Counted from the first letter of the stretch, positions 7,710 to 16,478 are shown. The stretch: DNA of 58,831 nt from Nostoc sp. LPT (GCF_017115165.1 NZ_JABXKF010000078.1:32102-90932), one strand, 5' to 3'. The notes: a model not told the origin generated them from the sequence alone. Translations and numbers: made by a program.

Positions 7710-8058
7710 GCGCCAACTCCGTAGAAAACTTGTTATTACAGCTAGGACAACACACAGCAATTTCTGAATTGCCTTGTTGGTTGATGCGGTTGTAAAACTC
7801 GCGCAGATAGCTTAGGTCACGGGTAAATAGATTTTCTAGTATTTCGGGAGTAATTTTTGACAGTGTACCCACACGAACAATCACCCGCGAAAACATCACT
7901 AAAGTGCTATAGGCTTCACCTTCTTTGGCGCGCTGATCTTTTTGCACAGCAATTTCATCTTTCGCCGTAGCCAGTCGCATTACCCCATCACGGTGAACTA
8001 CACCTTCTGTATCCATCAATCCACGAGGAAGTGTAAAGTCAAACTCTGTAGTCAACAT
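7693..8058 (-). CDS. Tail-assembly-type CIS protein (copy A)
   Basis: From the ATG at 8058 the product has 121 residues: MLTTEFDFTLPRG, then GVVHRDGVMRLATAKDEI, RVIVRVGTL and LFTRDLSYLREFYNRIN. A frame from TTG at 8076 adds six residues, but the ATG matches the start of the paralogue at 8231-8554, so I prefer it. This family is annotated in CIS and phage loci as tail-assembly protein. The C-terminus carries CCPSCNNKF, a Cys cluster missing from the paralogue. The last codons overlap the DUF6760-like frame, the arrangement of phage chaperone pairs such as lambda G/GT. Confidence 0.82.
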   Translation of the reverse strand: MLTTEFDFTLPRGLMDTEGVVHRDGVMRLATAKDEIAVQKDQRAKEGEAYSTLVMFSRVIVRVGTLSKITPEILENLFTRDLSYLREFYNRINQQGNSEIAVCCPSCNNKFSTELALSGEF

Positions 8059-8100
8059 CAAGTTTTTATCTAGCAATCTTCAATAGATTTTGAACTTTTT

Positions 8101-8186
8101 TTTGTTAATAGCTAATCGCTAATTGCTAATTGCTAATTGCTATTGTTCTCTTACTATTAACCATTTGCTATTAGCTATTAGCAGCC
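8101..8186. repeat. STRR heptamer module
   Basis: The + strand shows TAATTGC-type heptamers followed, after TTCTCTTACTATT, by ACCATTTGCTATTAGC. It lies between the two tail-assembly paralogues and has the common orientation relative to transcription. Confidence 0.88.
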
Positions 8187-8230
8187 TTACCGAGTGTTTA
8201 ACAACTCATATAGTTCGGCTATATATTCAA

Positions 8231-8554
8231 CTAATATTTTAGCGTTGTTTCTGGCTCCGTAGCCTCCGGTTCTAGTTCATTTATATGCCGATAGAACTTT
8301 TGTAGATAGTTAAGGTCACAGGTAAATAGCTCTTCAATCACGATAGGCGTGACTTCTTCCAATGCACCTAAGCGGCTAATTACTCGTGACAGAATAATGA
8401 TCGTTGCATAAGCCGGATTCGACTTAACTCGTGGATCTCGCAATGGCACAATTTCATCAATTGCCCGTGACAGCTGCATTACCCCTTTGCGATGAACATT
8501 GCCATCAACATCAAGATAGCCTTTTGGTAAAGTAAATTCAAACTCTGTTTGCAT
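8231..8554 (-). CDS. Tail-assembly-type CIS protein (copy B)
   Basis: The 107-residue product, MQTEFEFTLPKGYLDVDG, then GNVHRKGVMQLSRAIDEI, VISRLGALEEV and LFTCDLNYLQKFYRHINELE, is a clear paralogue of the protein at 7693-8058. It lacks the C-terminal CCPSC segment and ends in an acidic tail (EPEATEPETTLKY). No DUF6760-like frame follows it. Two copies in tandem suggest that each serves a different tube or tail-terminator subset. The role in chaperoning or assembly is inferred from the family name used in phage and CIS loci. Confidence 0.8.
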   Translation of the reverse strand: MQTEFEFTLPKGYLDVDGNVHRKGVMQLSRAIDEIVPLRDPRVKSNPAYATIIILSRVISRLGALEEVTPIVIEELFTCDLNYLQKFYRHINELEPEATEPETTLKY

Positions 8555-8578
8555 TGCCTAACTGCTCAACCAGGAGTA

Positions 8579-8660
8579 AAGAGTGTTGTTAACAGCTAAT
8601 TGCTAATTGTTAATTGCTAATTGCTATTAACCATTAGCCATTAGCCATTAGCCATTAGCT
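8579..8660. repeat. STRR heptamer module
   Basis: TAATTGC heptamers are followed by TTAACCATTAGCC and three more GCCATTA units on the + strand, the usual order for this operon. It fills the gap between the third tube gene and tail-assembly copy B. Confidence 0.93.
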
Positions 8661-8690
8661 TCTTAGAGACACGATTACTCGTGTTTATAC

Positions 8691-9179
8691 TCATTTAATC
8701 CGACTAAATTCATCAATTACCAACTCCATTTCTTCGATTTCAAACTCACTATTACTTGCACTGACATCAGAAATTTTGTATTTTATGGGCCATGCTCCCA
8801 AAAATCTAAATCTTGCCTGTTCAATAGCATTTTGGTTGTAGAGAGTTAAATCACCATTGCGGCGTTGCTTTGCCCAGTTGCCTTGTTCAACGGCACTGAA
8901 CCAATCCCACACTGCCATTGAAACAGTCATCCCGCGACGCAAAATTAAATTGCCACTGTGAGAATTTCCTGGTATTTTTGTGCGTGCTACTCGACCAACG
9001 CTATTGCCATCTTTGCCCCATTTCTGGGGAGTCACCTGACAAAACTCGATGGCCTCCTGAGTGCGCTCAAATCCTTGACATTCCATAAAGTAGCCGTCAA
9101 TGCGATCGTCACTGCCATCTACCCGAATTTCTAAGTAATAACGAGAAGAAGTTAAAAGTTCGTACTGCTTATCTGTCAC
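8691..9179 (-). CDS. gp19-type tube protein (tube paralogue 3)
   Basis: The 162-residue protein shows the tube pattern RYYLEIRVDGSDDRIDGYF, MECQGFERTQEAIEF, then LILRRGMTVSMAVWDWF and a C-terminal FEIEEMELVIDEFSRIK. It starts at GTG 9179. It is related to the other three gp19-like proteins but is more divergent and carries the MECQGFE segment shared with the one at 6788-7312. In Afp-type systems a minority tube protein forms the tube start next to the spike, and this copy could do that. This is inference. Confidence 0.9.
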   Translation of the reverse strand: MTDKQYELLTSSRYYLEIRVDGSDDRIDGYFMECQGFERTQEAIEFCQVTPQKWGKDGNSVGRVARTKIPGNSHSGNLILRRGMTVSMAVWDWFSAVEQGNWAKQRRNGDLTLYNQNAIEQARFRFLGAWPIKYKISDVSASNSEFEIEEMELVIDEFSRIK

Positions 9180-9191
9180 AGAACTATTTTA

Positions 9192-9275
9192 GATTGCTAA
9201 TTGCTGATTGTTGATTGCTAATTGCTAATTGCTAATTGCTAATTGCTAATTTTTTTCCCATTAGCCATTAGCCAA
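9192..9275. repeat. STRR heptamer module
   Basis: TAATTGC/TGATTGC heptamers are followed by a T-run and CCCATTAGCCATTAGCC on the + strand. It lies between tube paralogues 2 and 3. Confidence 0.92.
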
Positions 9276-9282
9276 TCTCAAA

Positions 9283-9756
9283 TTACTTAATACGTCGGAT
9301 GGAGTGGAAAGCTAATTCGACTGTTTCCGTAGCTAGTTCCGTCGTGCCTGCCTCCAGTTGGCTTGATTTATAAGTTTTGGGCATAACACCTGTCAAATTC
9401 CAGCGTGCTGCTTCTTCGCCACCCTGATTATACAGAATGATAGAGGCAGTTTTAAGCACTCCTTTATTTGTAGTTCCTCCGCCTGTAGTGGGTTGGGAGT
9501 GGGAGTCAGTGTACCATTTTATTAATCTGTCATCCTGAACTGTAGACACATATTCAACCGTGACCGTTCCATTACTGACTCCGGTAACTGTCGCCTGAAT
9601 TGCAGATTTTCCTCCCTTTGTAACACCAAAAGGATTCTGGTCTCCAGCAGTTTGCAACTCTATAGAGATGCCACTGACTTTTTTGACGATTAAGTCTGAC
9701 AGTCCGTCAATCTCTACATAAAACTTAGAGCAAGCAAGCACTTCACCTTTTGCCAT
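9283..9756 (-). CDS. gp19-type tube protein (tube paralogue 2)
   Basis: The 157-residue protein has the tube-family text SKFYVEIDGLSDLIVKKVSG, then TVTVEYVSTVQDDRLIKWY, RWNLTGVMPKTYKSSQLEAG and a C-terminal ETVELAFHSIRRIK. It has the same length as the neighbour at 9875-10348 and shares its KTYKSS/KSYKVS and ELA-ETVE/ELAVETFE segments, so the two are recent paralogues. A good ribosome binding site (AGGAG) precedes the ATG. One of these two is probably the major tube subunit. Confidence 0.93.
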   Translation of the reverse strand: MAKGEVLACSKFYVEIDGLSDLIVKKVSGISIELQTAGDQNPFGVTKGGKSAIQATVTGVSNGTVTVEYVSTVQDDRLIKWYTDSHSQPTTGGGTTNKGVLKTASIILYNQGGEEAARWNLTGVMPKTYKSSQLEAGTTELATETVELAFHSIRRIK

Positions 9757-9785
9757 AGTTAACTCCTGTACAAGTATTAGATTTT

Positions 9786-9870
9786 GTTAATTGCTAATTG
9801 CTAATTGCTAATTGTTACTATTAACCATTAACCATTAGCCATTAGCCATTAGCTATTAACCATTAACCAA
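9786..9870. repeat. STRR heptamer module
   Basis: TAATTGC heptamers are followed by TTAACCATTAACCATTAGCC and further GCCATTA units on the + strand, between tube paralogues 1 and 2. Confidence 0.92.
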
Positions 9871-9874
9871 TGTT

Positions 9875-10348
9875 TTATTTTGTGCGGTCTATTTGTTCGC
9901 AGACAATCTCAAACGTTTCTACAGCCAATTCATTGCTTTCGGCGGAAAACTCCGAGACTTTGTAAGATTTAATCCAAGCCTTAGTTATCTTCCAGCGCAT
10001 AACTTCTGTATCACTACTATCGTAGGCAACTATAGCGCCACCCTTTCTGTTCTCAGCCCACTTACCGTCTCCTCCTTCGCTTTTTGGCATCGTAGCCTTC
10101 ATCCAGTTGTAAAAATCCATGTCACCTTCAGCTAAGTAAACATTGATAGTGAAGTTAGGATTTTGTTTGAAACCGCCTGAAGTTGTTTGCCAAAGCGTTT
10201 TACCATCTTTAGTGGAGGCAAGTGGCTTTTCGTGTCCTGTAGTTTGACCTGTAAAGTTCATCTCAGCGACATTCTTGAGCAGTTTCTCGGCAACACCATC
10301 AAATTCTACATAAAACCTACTACTAGGTATTGGTTTTAAATCAGCCAT
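9875..10348 (-). CDS. gp19-type tube protein (tube paralogue 1)
   Basis: The 157-residue protein has the pattern SRFYVEFDGVAEKLLKNVAE, FTINVYLAEGDMDFYNWM, then MRWKITKAWIKSYKVSEFSA and a C-terminal ELAVETFEIVCEQIDRTK. It follows the sheath gene, the standard place for the major inner-tube subunit (Afp1-like), and has a strong ribosome binding site (AAGGAG). I therefore regard it as the most likely main tube protein, although the copy at 9283-9756 is similar. Confidence 0.94.
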   Translation of the reverse strand: MADLKPIPSSRFYVEFDGVAEKLLKNVAEMNFTGQTTGHEKPLASTKDGKTLWQTTSGGFKQNPNFTINVYLAEGDMDFYNWMKATMPKSEGGDGKWAENRKGGAIVAYDSSDTEVMRWKITKAWIKSYKVSEFSAESNELAVETFEIVCEQIDRTK

Positions 10349-10385
10349 ATTTCAACTCCTTATCTAAATGCGGAGAATGTGGAAG

Positions 10386-10421
10386 TAGGGACAGGGGAAG
10401 AATTCTCTCTCCTGTCTCCTA
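10386..10421. terminator. Hairpin between sheath and first tube gene
   Basis: AGGGACAGG at 10386-10394 pairs with CCTGTCTCCT around 10412-10421 with one mismatch, across a loop with GAATTC. This gap is the only sizeable gap inside the leftward operon without heptamer repeats. The hairpin could be an attenuator or processing site that sets sheath versus tube levels. There is no T-run on the leftward transcript, so a classic terminator is unlikely. Confidence 0.4.
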
Positions 10422-10432
10422 ATTTTTATTAC

Positions 10433-12145
10433 TTACTGTCCTGGTGCCCACTGGCTCAGGCGGAAGATGACAAATTCTGCTGGCCGTACTGGGCAAACGC
10501 CAACCTCTACATAGAGACGACCTTTCATCATTGTTTCGTGGGTGTTCATTTCACCATCGCATTTCACATAAAATGATTCGGCAGCAGAACCGCCAAACAG
10601 CGCTCCTTCCCGCCAGAGTTGCTCAAGGAAGTTGCTGACAGTGCGCTTCACACGCTCCCACAAATCCATATCGTTCGGCTCGAATACTACCCATTGAGTA
10701 CCCATCTCAATGGATTTCTCGATATAGCTAATGAGACGGCGGACACTGATATAACGCCATTGGATATTATCTGGTTCTACTAAGGTACGAGCGCCCCAGA
10801 TTTTGAACCCTCGGTTGTAACTGGCAAAGTTACGAATACAGTTGATACCTACAGGGTTTAGTAGTTCTTGTTCTCGCATATTGGTTTCATACGCCAAACC
10901 AAGAACCCCACGTGGAGTATCATTTGCTGGTGCTTTGAAAATACCTCGTGACTGGTCGGTACGGCACCAAACACCCATCATATGACCGCAAGGGGGAACC
11001 AGAATTGGTTTACCACCGTTGCGGGGATTGGCTACTTTTATCCAAGGATAGTAAAGCGCCCCAAACATTGAGCGACGGTTAAATTCCCGCAGCCAATTAA
11101 ACACATCTTGCGGTTTTTGCTGGTCTGGAGGTACGGCACGGTTCTCGTTTTTACCTGGCTTCACAGGCGGCGGATCTATCACCACCATCCGGTAAGCTGG
11201 CCCTGGGAAAGAGTTTTCGCACATACTCAGCATCATTTCTATGACACCGTGTACCTGATCCAAGTCTATCAGTCCGTTTTGGTATGCCCGCATAACATCA
11301 GGACAGGCAACCATCGCTACTTCGTCTACTTCAAAAATGCCTTGTAAACCTGTTTTGTCGGTGCGTACACCAGTGACATCTCGTGTCATGTGTTCGGCAC
11401 GAGCAATGTATGGTGGCGGAGCAATTTCGTAGGAACCATTGGCTGGGCGACGAGAGAGAGCTTGACCAGTTTGGGAAATATTAGCAATTTGCACAAACTC
11501 AGAACTTTCCAGCGCAGTTACTACATAATCAGCCACCGCAGTGTCAACCTGCTGGTTCAAGGTTAGATGGTCATACCGCTCAAGGATTTGGTCGCCACTA
11601 CGGACAATAACTGAGAAGTATTCACCTGTATTAATTGGGGTATCTGTACCCTCTGGTGCATCATCTGGTAAAGGCTTCGGCTCACTTTCGAGAATCGAAA
11701 CTATGAACCGTCCGCCGCTCGGTGCTAAGGCAGGTACGTTGCCTTCTGCTTCTGGCAGCTTGAGGTTAAACATCAAAGATGGCTTACCACCAGGGGTAAG
11801 CAGCCTGGTGCCAGTTTCTTCGGCAGTCGGAGCATTGGCACCAGGTAGTTTGGTGCCAATGCTCACTACCCAACAACGTCCCCCACCGTTATCAAACCAG
11901 CCCTTCACTGCAAAGGGTAGGTAGGCATCAAAGTCTGTAAACCCATCTGAGCCACCTTTGCCAAAGTACTCTAAATACTGGCTCCAGTTTGTAACCATCA
12001 TCGGTTTGAATAAATCTGCGTCACCACGGACATCTTCAGTGAAGCCTACGAAGCCCGCTACGCTCATACTGACACCCTCAATTGGACGGCTGCCACGGTC
12101 TACCTCTTCAACGTAGACACCAGGAGCAAAATAATCTAATGCCAT
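10433..12145 (-). CDS. Contractile tail sheath protein (Afp2/3/4-like)
   Basis: From the ATG at 12145 the protein has 570 residues. A frame from TTG at 12154 is longer by three, but GGAGGA lies at good distance from the ATG. It begins MALDYFAPGVYVEEVDRGSR, the typical start of sheath subunits. A polymorphic insertion follows in the middle. The conserved sheath C-terminal domain includes DVFNWLREFNRRSMFGALYY, GHMMGVWCRTDQSRGIFKAP, ARTLVEPDNIQWRYISVRRL and EKSIEMGTQWVVFEPND. Sheath subunits wrap the tube and contract on triggering. It is the first gene of the leftward operon. Only one sheath gene is present, although Afp-type systems may have three. Confidence 0.97.
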   Translation of the reverse strand: MALDYFAPGVYVEEVDRGSRPIEGVSMSVAGFVGFTEDVRGDADLFKPMMVTNWSQYLEYFGKGGSDGFTDFDAYLPFAVKGWFDNGGGRCWVVSIGTKLPGANAPTAEETGTRLLTPGGKPSLMFNLKLPEAEGNVPALAPSGGRFIVSILESEPKPLPDDAPEGTDTPINTGEYFSVIVRSGDQILERYDHLTLNQQVDTAVADYVVTALESSEFVQIANISQTGQALSRRPANGSYEIAPPPYIARAEHMTRDVTGVRTDKTGLQGIFEVDEVAMVACPDVMRAYQNGLIDLDQVHGVIEMMLSMCENSFPGPAYRMVVIDPPPVKPGKNENRAVPPDQQKPQDVFNWLREFNRRSMFGALYYPWIKVANPRNGGKPILVPPCGHMMGVWCRTDQSRGIFKAPANDTPRGVLGLAYETNMREQELLNPVGINCIRNFASYNRGFKIWGARTLVEPDNIQWRYISVRRLISYIEKSIEMGTQWVVFEPNDMDLWERVKRTVSNFLEQLWREGALFGGSAAESFYVKCDGEMNTHETMMKGRLYVEVGVCPVRPAEFVIFRLSQWAPGQ

Positions 12146-12879
12146 TTGTAACAATCCTCCATTGGTTTAGGGGTAGATAACGCACAAAGAGTTGCAGTGT
12201 ATTGCTTTTGTCGTCGAGAGTAACTCGACCTACTCTTATGTGAGCAATATGGTCTTATTTACGGGTGTTTAAAATCTGAATTCATTGACGTTACCATATC
12301 GCCATCAACTACAAACTTGAATCACAACCGCGACTACTACAGTTATTTCAGATACATTCATCACGCCCTCTAGCACTTTGTTTGCATCGTGTTAGACTAA
12401 CGGGGCTGAAATCTGGGTAACTGGCATCTGGTTCGCAAGTAGAGAAACCCCTGCCAACGATGATTTTAAGTAATTACTTGGAGATTTTAACGCCTTGTCT
12501 TTGAATTAATAGTGTAACTATTATCACATTGCTTTTAGAAGTCGCTTACCCGTAGTGCCCAGTATCTTTACATTACTCATATAAGTTGGCACACGTTACT
12601 CTTGTTTTACAAGGGCTTAACAAGCTTATTTTAATAAAATTTTCCTAGCTATTACTTTATTTAAATCAGTTTAACTTATATATAAAGTAAAATATTCTTA
12701 GTTAGATATAACTAAATTGTGCATAAGTAGAATAAAAATGGCTTTTCTTGCCTTCCAAATGGCAAGATGAATGGACAATCACCTAAGACTTGGGTAAAGT
12801 AGAAAAACTAAATTTCCCGAACTTTACTCAGTAATATTACGCAAAAAAAAGAATCATTTTTTCATTAACATAATTGTAC
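12146..12879. promoter_or_regulatory. Divergent control region of the two CIS operons
   Basis: About 730 bases separate the leftward sheath gene and the rightward DUF4255 gene. The stretch must hold both promoters. It holds no heptamer repeats, unlike nearly all other CIS gaps. A short hairpin GTCGAG-AGTAA-CTCGAC lies at 12213-12229. The right half (12620-12780) is very AT-rich. I could not place promoter boxes with confidence and saw no reading frame worth calling. Confidence 0.55.
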
Positions 12880-14154
12880 GTGAGTAATTATCAGGCTGTT
12901 GCAACTGTGACAGCAATTTTCCAAAACATTTTACAATCTGCCGTACAGGTAGATATAGATGGTGCGAGAGTCACAACGGTGCAGCCTAGAAATATCGGCA
13001 ATGGAACACCAGAAATCGGTATTAATCTTTTTCTGTATCATGTTAGTCGCAATCCCGCTCTTAATAATGCGGACGCTATGCCACGCTCAAAGGGAGCTAC
13101 AATCAGGCGTCAGGCGGCACTTGACCTTTATTACGCAATTAGCTTTTATGGTAATGATACAGAGTTAGAAGCACAGCGATTATTAGGTAGTGTGGTTCGC
13201 ACGCTCAACGATCGCTCAACAATTTCAGGCGATACCATTCAGGAAGCGATAAGAGTGGCAAATTATAGATTTCTGGCTGGTTCTAACCTCGGAGATCAGA
13301 TTCAGCAATTACTCATCGTTCCGATGGATCTCAGCCTGGATGACCTATCTAAGGTTTGGACAGTGTTCTTCCAAGCTCCCTATATACTTTCGCTGATTTA
13401 CAAAGTAACTGTAGTGATGATTGAGGGCGAAGAGTCTTTGAAGCGGTCATTACCTGTAGGCGATCGCAACTTAGGTGGCGTGGTTCCTTTTCCCAACCGT
13501 CCCGTAGTCGAACAAGTGGTGTCTGCGGCAGGTAGACTAGAGCCAATAATGGCCAACAGCACTTTGCACATATACGGTAGGCATCTGGCAAGTAACATTA
13601 CAAGAGTGCGAATTAACGGCATTGATGTTTCGCCATCTGAGGTAAGCGAAACCCAAATTATTCTACCTCTTTCAGACTTGTCCATTGATTGCCTACGGGC
13701 AGGTGTGACTTCCTTGCAAGTCATTCACAGCATCCCAACTGGTACTCCAACTGTGAACAATGGACATCGTAACGTTGAGTCAAATGTCGCGCCGTTTGTA
13801 CTTCGTCCGACCATCAAGGTTTTTAGCCTCTCCAAGTCCCAAGGACGTTTTGAGGAACTGCGATCGGCAATTCTTAACATACAGCTAGATGTCATGGTAG
13901 GCAAGAAACAGCGAGTTGTTCTCGTGATGAATGAATGGTCAATTGACAATCCTCTAAGTTACCAATTTGAAGCCAAATCCCGCAATGCTAATACCGATAC
14001 CCTTGCTTTTAACCTTTTAAGTGTAAAAGTGGGCGAGTATTTGCTGCGCGTACAAATCGATGGCGCAGAAAGTTTGCTAAGTATCGATAAGGATGAAACT
14101 AGTCCTACCTTTAAATGGTATAACGCGCCTAAATTCACAATAAGCATTGGTTAA
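12880..14154 (+). CDS. Tube terminator / cap protein (DUF4255, Afp16-like)
   Basis: The GTG at 12880 gives a start of (M)SNYQAVATVTAIFQ, which matches the usual start of Pvc16/Afp16 proteins, so I prefer it to the TTG six bases upstream. The product has 424 residues. The N-terminal DUF4255 domain covers about residues 5-190 and shows GTPEIGINLFLYHVSRNPAL, RRQAALDLYYAISFYG and LDDLSKVWTVFFQAPYILS. From about residue 215 an Ig-like IPT/TIG-type region follows (LHIYGRHLASNITRVRINGI). Afp16-type proteins end tube growth and join the sheath at the distal end. The Ig-like extension is common in larger family members. Confidence 0.93.
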   Translation: MSNYQAVATVTAIFQNILQSAVQVDIDGARVTTVQPRNIGNGTPEIGINLFLYHVSRNPALNNADAMPRSKGATIRRQAALDLYYAISFYGNDTELEAQRLLGSVVRTLNDRSTISGDTIQEAIRVANYRFLAGSNLGDQIQQLLIVPMDLSLDDLSKVWTVFFQAPYILSLIYKVTVVMIEGEESLKRSLPVGDRNLGGVVPFPNRPVVEQVVSAAGRLEPIMANSTLHIYGRHLASNITRVRINGIDVSPSEVSETQIILPLSDLSIDCLRAGVTSLQVIHSIPTGTPTVNNGHRNVESNVAPFVLRPTIKVFSLSKSQGRFEELRSAILNIQLDVMVGKKQRVVLVMNEWSIDNPLSYQFEAKSRNANTDTLAFNLLSVKVGEYLLRVQIDGAESLLSIDKDETSPTFKWYNAPKFTISIG

Positions 14155-14262
14155 TGGCTAATGGCTGATGGCTAATGGCTGATGGCTAATGGAAGATTGG
14201 CATTTATAACAATTAACAATTAGCAATTAGCAATTAGCAATTAGCAATTACCAATTACCAAA
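14148..14262. repeat. STRR heptamer module
   Basis: TAATGGC/TGATGGC heptamers begin at the very stop of the DUF4255 gene. GCAATTA heptamers follow after a spacer. The orientation relative to transcription is the common one. Confidence 0.94.
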
Positions 14263-14269
14263 CACTACT

Positions 14270-14497
14270 ATGGATACTAAACAAATGTTGACAGAGCAGT
14301 TAGAACAAGAATATGAATTTGCCAGTACAAATATGTTAAATGAGATGGGAAACAAAGCCATAAAAATGGGATTGATTGCTGGGCACGGATACCACAGAGG
14401 AAAGTACGAAATTTTACAGCAGGGCAAAGCCATCTTACTCCCGCCCAAAGAGGCGTTTGACTACTTGCAGAACTTAATTGCTGAGTTGGAAAAGTGA
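14270..14497 (+). CDS. Small 75-aa CIS-linked protein
   Basis: The 75-residue product starts MDTKQMLTEQLEQEYEFAS and is helical at both ends, with a central GHGYHRGKYEILQQGKAILL. I do not recognise the family. It lies between the tube terminator and the Afp15-like ATPase, ends 10 bases before the ATPase ATG and is probably translated together with it. The acidic ends and small size would suit an ATPase partner or adaptor. No function can be given from the sequence. Confidence 0.75.
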   Translation: MDTKQMLTEQLEQEYEFASTNMLNEMGNKAIKMGLIAGHGYHRGKYEILQQGKAILLPPKEAFDYLQNLIAELEK

Positions 14498-14507
14498 TTT
14501 TTCACAG

Positions 14508-16478
14508 ATGATTTTTTACAGAAATGCTGACTGGCGTAGAGAAAACCAACGCTACTTAATGCAGGAACTTGCCCGTGTGCGACAGGCTTTGATGCAGGCG
14601 GAGGAAGCAGGAGAAAACACCACGTCCCCACCTCTGCCACTGTTTGCGTCATCTCCCCCATCAGCGTTGGAACAACTTTGTCAAACCTTCAAGTTGTCAG
14701 CGTTTGAACGGGATGTATTGCTTTTGTGTGCGGGGGTGGAGTTAGATGCTAGTTTTGCTCCGCTTTGCGCGGCCTCTCTTGGAGATGCACAGAAGAACTA
14801 TCCTACTTTCAGTCTGGCTTTGGCGGTGCTGGAAGATGCTTACTGGGAAGCGCTGGCTCCCACTGCCTCATTGCGGCGATCGCGGCTGATTGAAATTGGC
14901 GCTGGTAATACTCTCACCACCAGTCCTTTGCGAATTGACGAGCAAATTTTGCACTATCTCACGGGTACATATCATCTGAATGAACGGCTTGTAGCAATGG
15001 GCGCAGCTGTAGCCAAGAGCGAAGAACTAGTTCCTTCCCACTGGCAATTAGTAGAAAAGATGGTAAGTATTTGGTATCTAACGCCATCAGAACCGCTACT
15101 GCCACTGTTGCAATTATGCGGCAACGATGCGGCTTCGCTTTTAGCGATCGCCTCCACTGCTTGTGACAAACTTAACTTTATACCTTACACTCTTCCTGTG
15201 GAATTACTGCCCACAGATATTGGCATCCTTAACTTGGTCAAATGCCTGTGGGAGCGGGAATTTAGTTTAAATAATCTGGCATTGTTGCTAGAGTGCGATC
15301 GCCTAGAAATGCTGGATGGGAAGGAAGAAAAAGCGATTTCTCAATTCCTAGAAAGCATCCAAGCCCCGGTAATTCTATTGAGTAGCGATCGCCGTCGCCA
15401 GAAGCACCGCCCATTAATCACCTTCGACGTTACCAGCCCCACTTCTGAAGAACAGCGTCTATTATGGCAGAAAGCTTTGAGCGACTTCGCCCCCAACCTC
15501 AACGGACACGTTGACACCCTAGTTTCTCACTTTAACCTTAGCGATCGTGGCATTCGTGCCGCTTGCTTGAAAGCCAGGAGTCAGGAGTCAGGAGACGTTA
15601 ATTCCCCTCCTCTCCTTCTTTGGGACATCTGCCGTATTCAAGCGCGTCCACGTTTGGATGAACTAGCACAACGTATGGAAACTTCTGCGGGATGGGATGA
15701 CTTAGTGTTACCGGAACGCGAAAAGCAAGTACTGCGAGATGCAGCAAAACACATTCACCAACGCACCAAAGTTTACGAACACTGGGGTTTTGGTGGCAAA
15801 AGTAAGCGAGGACTAGGAATCAGTGCTTTATTTGCTGGAGCAAGTGGCACGGGTAAAACGATGGCGGCGGAGGTGCTAGCACAAGAACTCAGGTTAGATT
15901 TATACCGGATTGACTTGAGTGCGGTGGTGAGTAAATATATTGGCGAAACAGAGAAGAACTTGGGGCGGGTGTTTGATGCTGCGGAGATGGGCGGTGTAAT
16001 TTTGCTGTTTGATGAGGCAGATGCTTTGTTTGGCAAGCGTTCTGAGGTGAAAGATTCCCATGACCGCCACGCCAATATGGAAGTCGCCTATTTGTTGCAG
16101 CGCATGGAAGCTTATCCAGGATTATCTATTTTGACAACAAACCTGAAAAATTCCATTGACCAGGCGTTTCTCCGCCGCATCCGGTTTATTGTCCAGTTTT
16201 TGTTTCCTGATATCAATCAAAGAGCAGAGATTTGGCTAAAGGCCTTTCCCAGCCAGACACCCATTGAGGAGCTTGATGAGTGGAAACTCGCAAATTTGCA
16301 GGTAGCAGGTGGTAATATTCGGAACATTGCTCTCAACGCGGCATTTATTGCCGCCGAAGCCGACCAGCCCGTGCGGATGGAGCATATTTTGCAAGCCGCT
16401 AAGAACGAGTACATGAAGATGGAAAGACAACTTACTGATGTTGAGGTGAAGGGATGGGTTAAGACTGCTAATGGCTAA
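14508..16478 (+). CDS. CIS-associated AAA+ ATPase (Afp15-like), copy 2
   Basis: From the ATG at 14508 the product has 656 residues. A TTG at 14478 would add ten, but it lies inside the preceding gene. The N-terminal helical part (about 1-410) resembles copy 1, for example ALEQLCQTFKLSAFERDVLL. The AAA+ part carries Walker A GASGTGKT near residue 446, Walker B LLFDEAD near 500, and FLRRIRF. It is the genuine neighbour of the Afp16-like gene, as in other CIS loci, so it may be the main assembly ATPase and copy 1 a duplicate. The last residues and stop (TANG, TAA) are encoded by the heptamer repeat. Confidence 0.94.
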   Translation: MIFYRNADWRRENQRYLMQELARVRQALMQAEEAGENTTSPPLPLFASSPPSALEQLCQTFKLSAFERDVLLLCAGVELDASFAPLCAASLGDAQKNYPTFSLALAVLEDAYWEALAPTASLRRSRLIEIGAGNTLTTSPLRIDEQILHYLTGTYHLNERLVAMGAAVAKSEELVPSHWQLVEKMVSIWYLTPSEPLLPLLQLCGNDAASLLAIASTACDKLNFIPYTLPVELLPTDIGILNLVKCLWEREFSLNNLALLLECDRLEMLDGKEEKAISQFLESIQAPVILLSSDRRRQKHRPLITFDVTSPTSEEQRLLWQKALSDFAPNLNGHVDTLVSHFNLSDRGIRAACLKARSQESGDVNSPPLLLWDICRIQARPRLDELAQRMETSAGWDDLVLPEREKQVLRDAAKHIHQRTKVYEHWGFGGKSKRGLGISALFAGASGTGKTMAAEVLAQELRLDLYRIDLSAVVSKYIGETEKNLGRVFDAAEMGGVILLFDEADALFGKRSEVKDSHDRHANMEVAYLLQRMEAYPGLSILTTNLKNSIDQAFLRRIRFIVQFLFPDINQRAEIWLKAFPSQTPIEELDEWKLANLQVAGGNIRNIALNAAFIAAEADQPVRMEHILQAAKNEYMKMERQLTDVEVKGWVKTANG

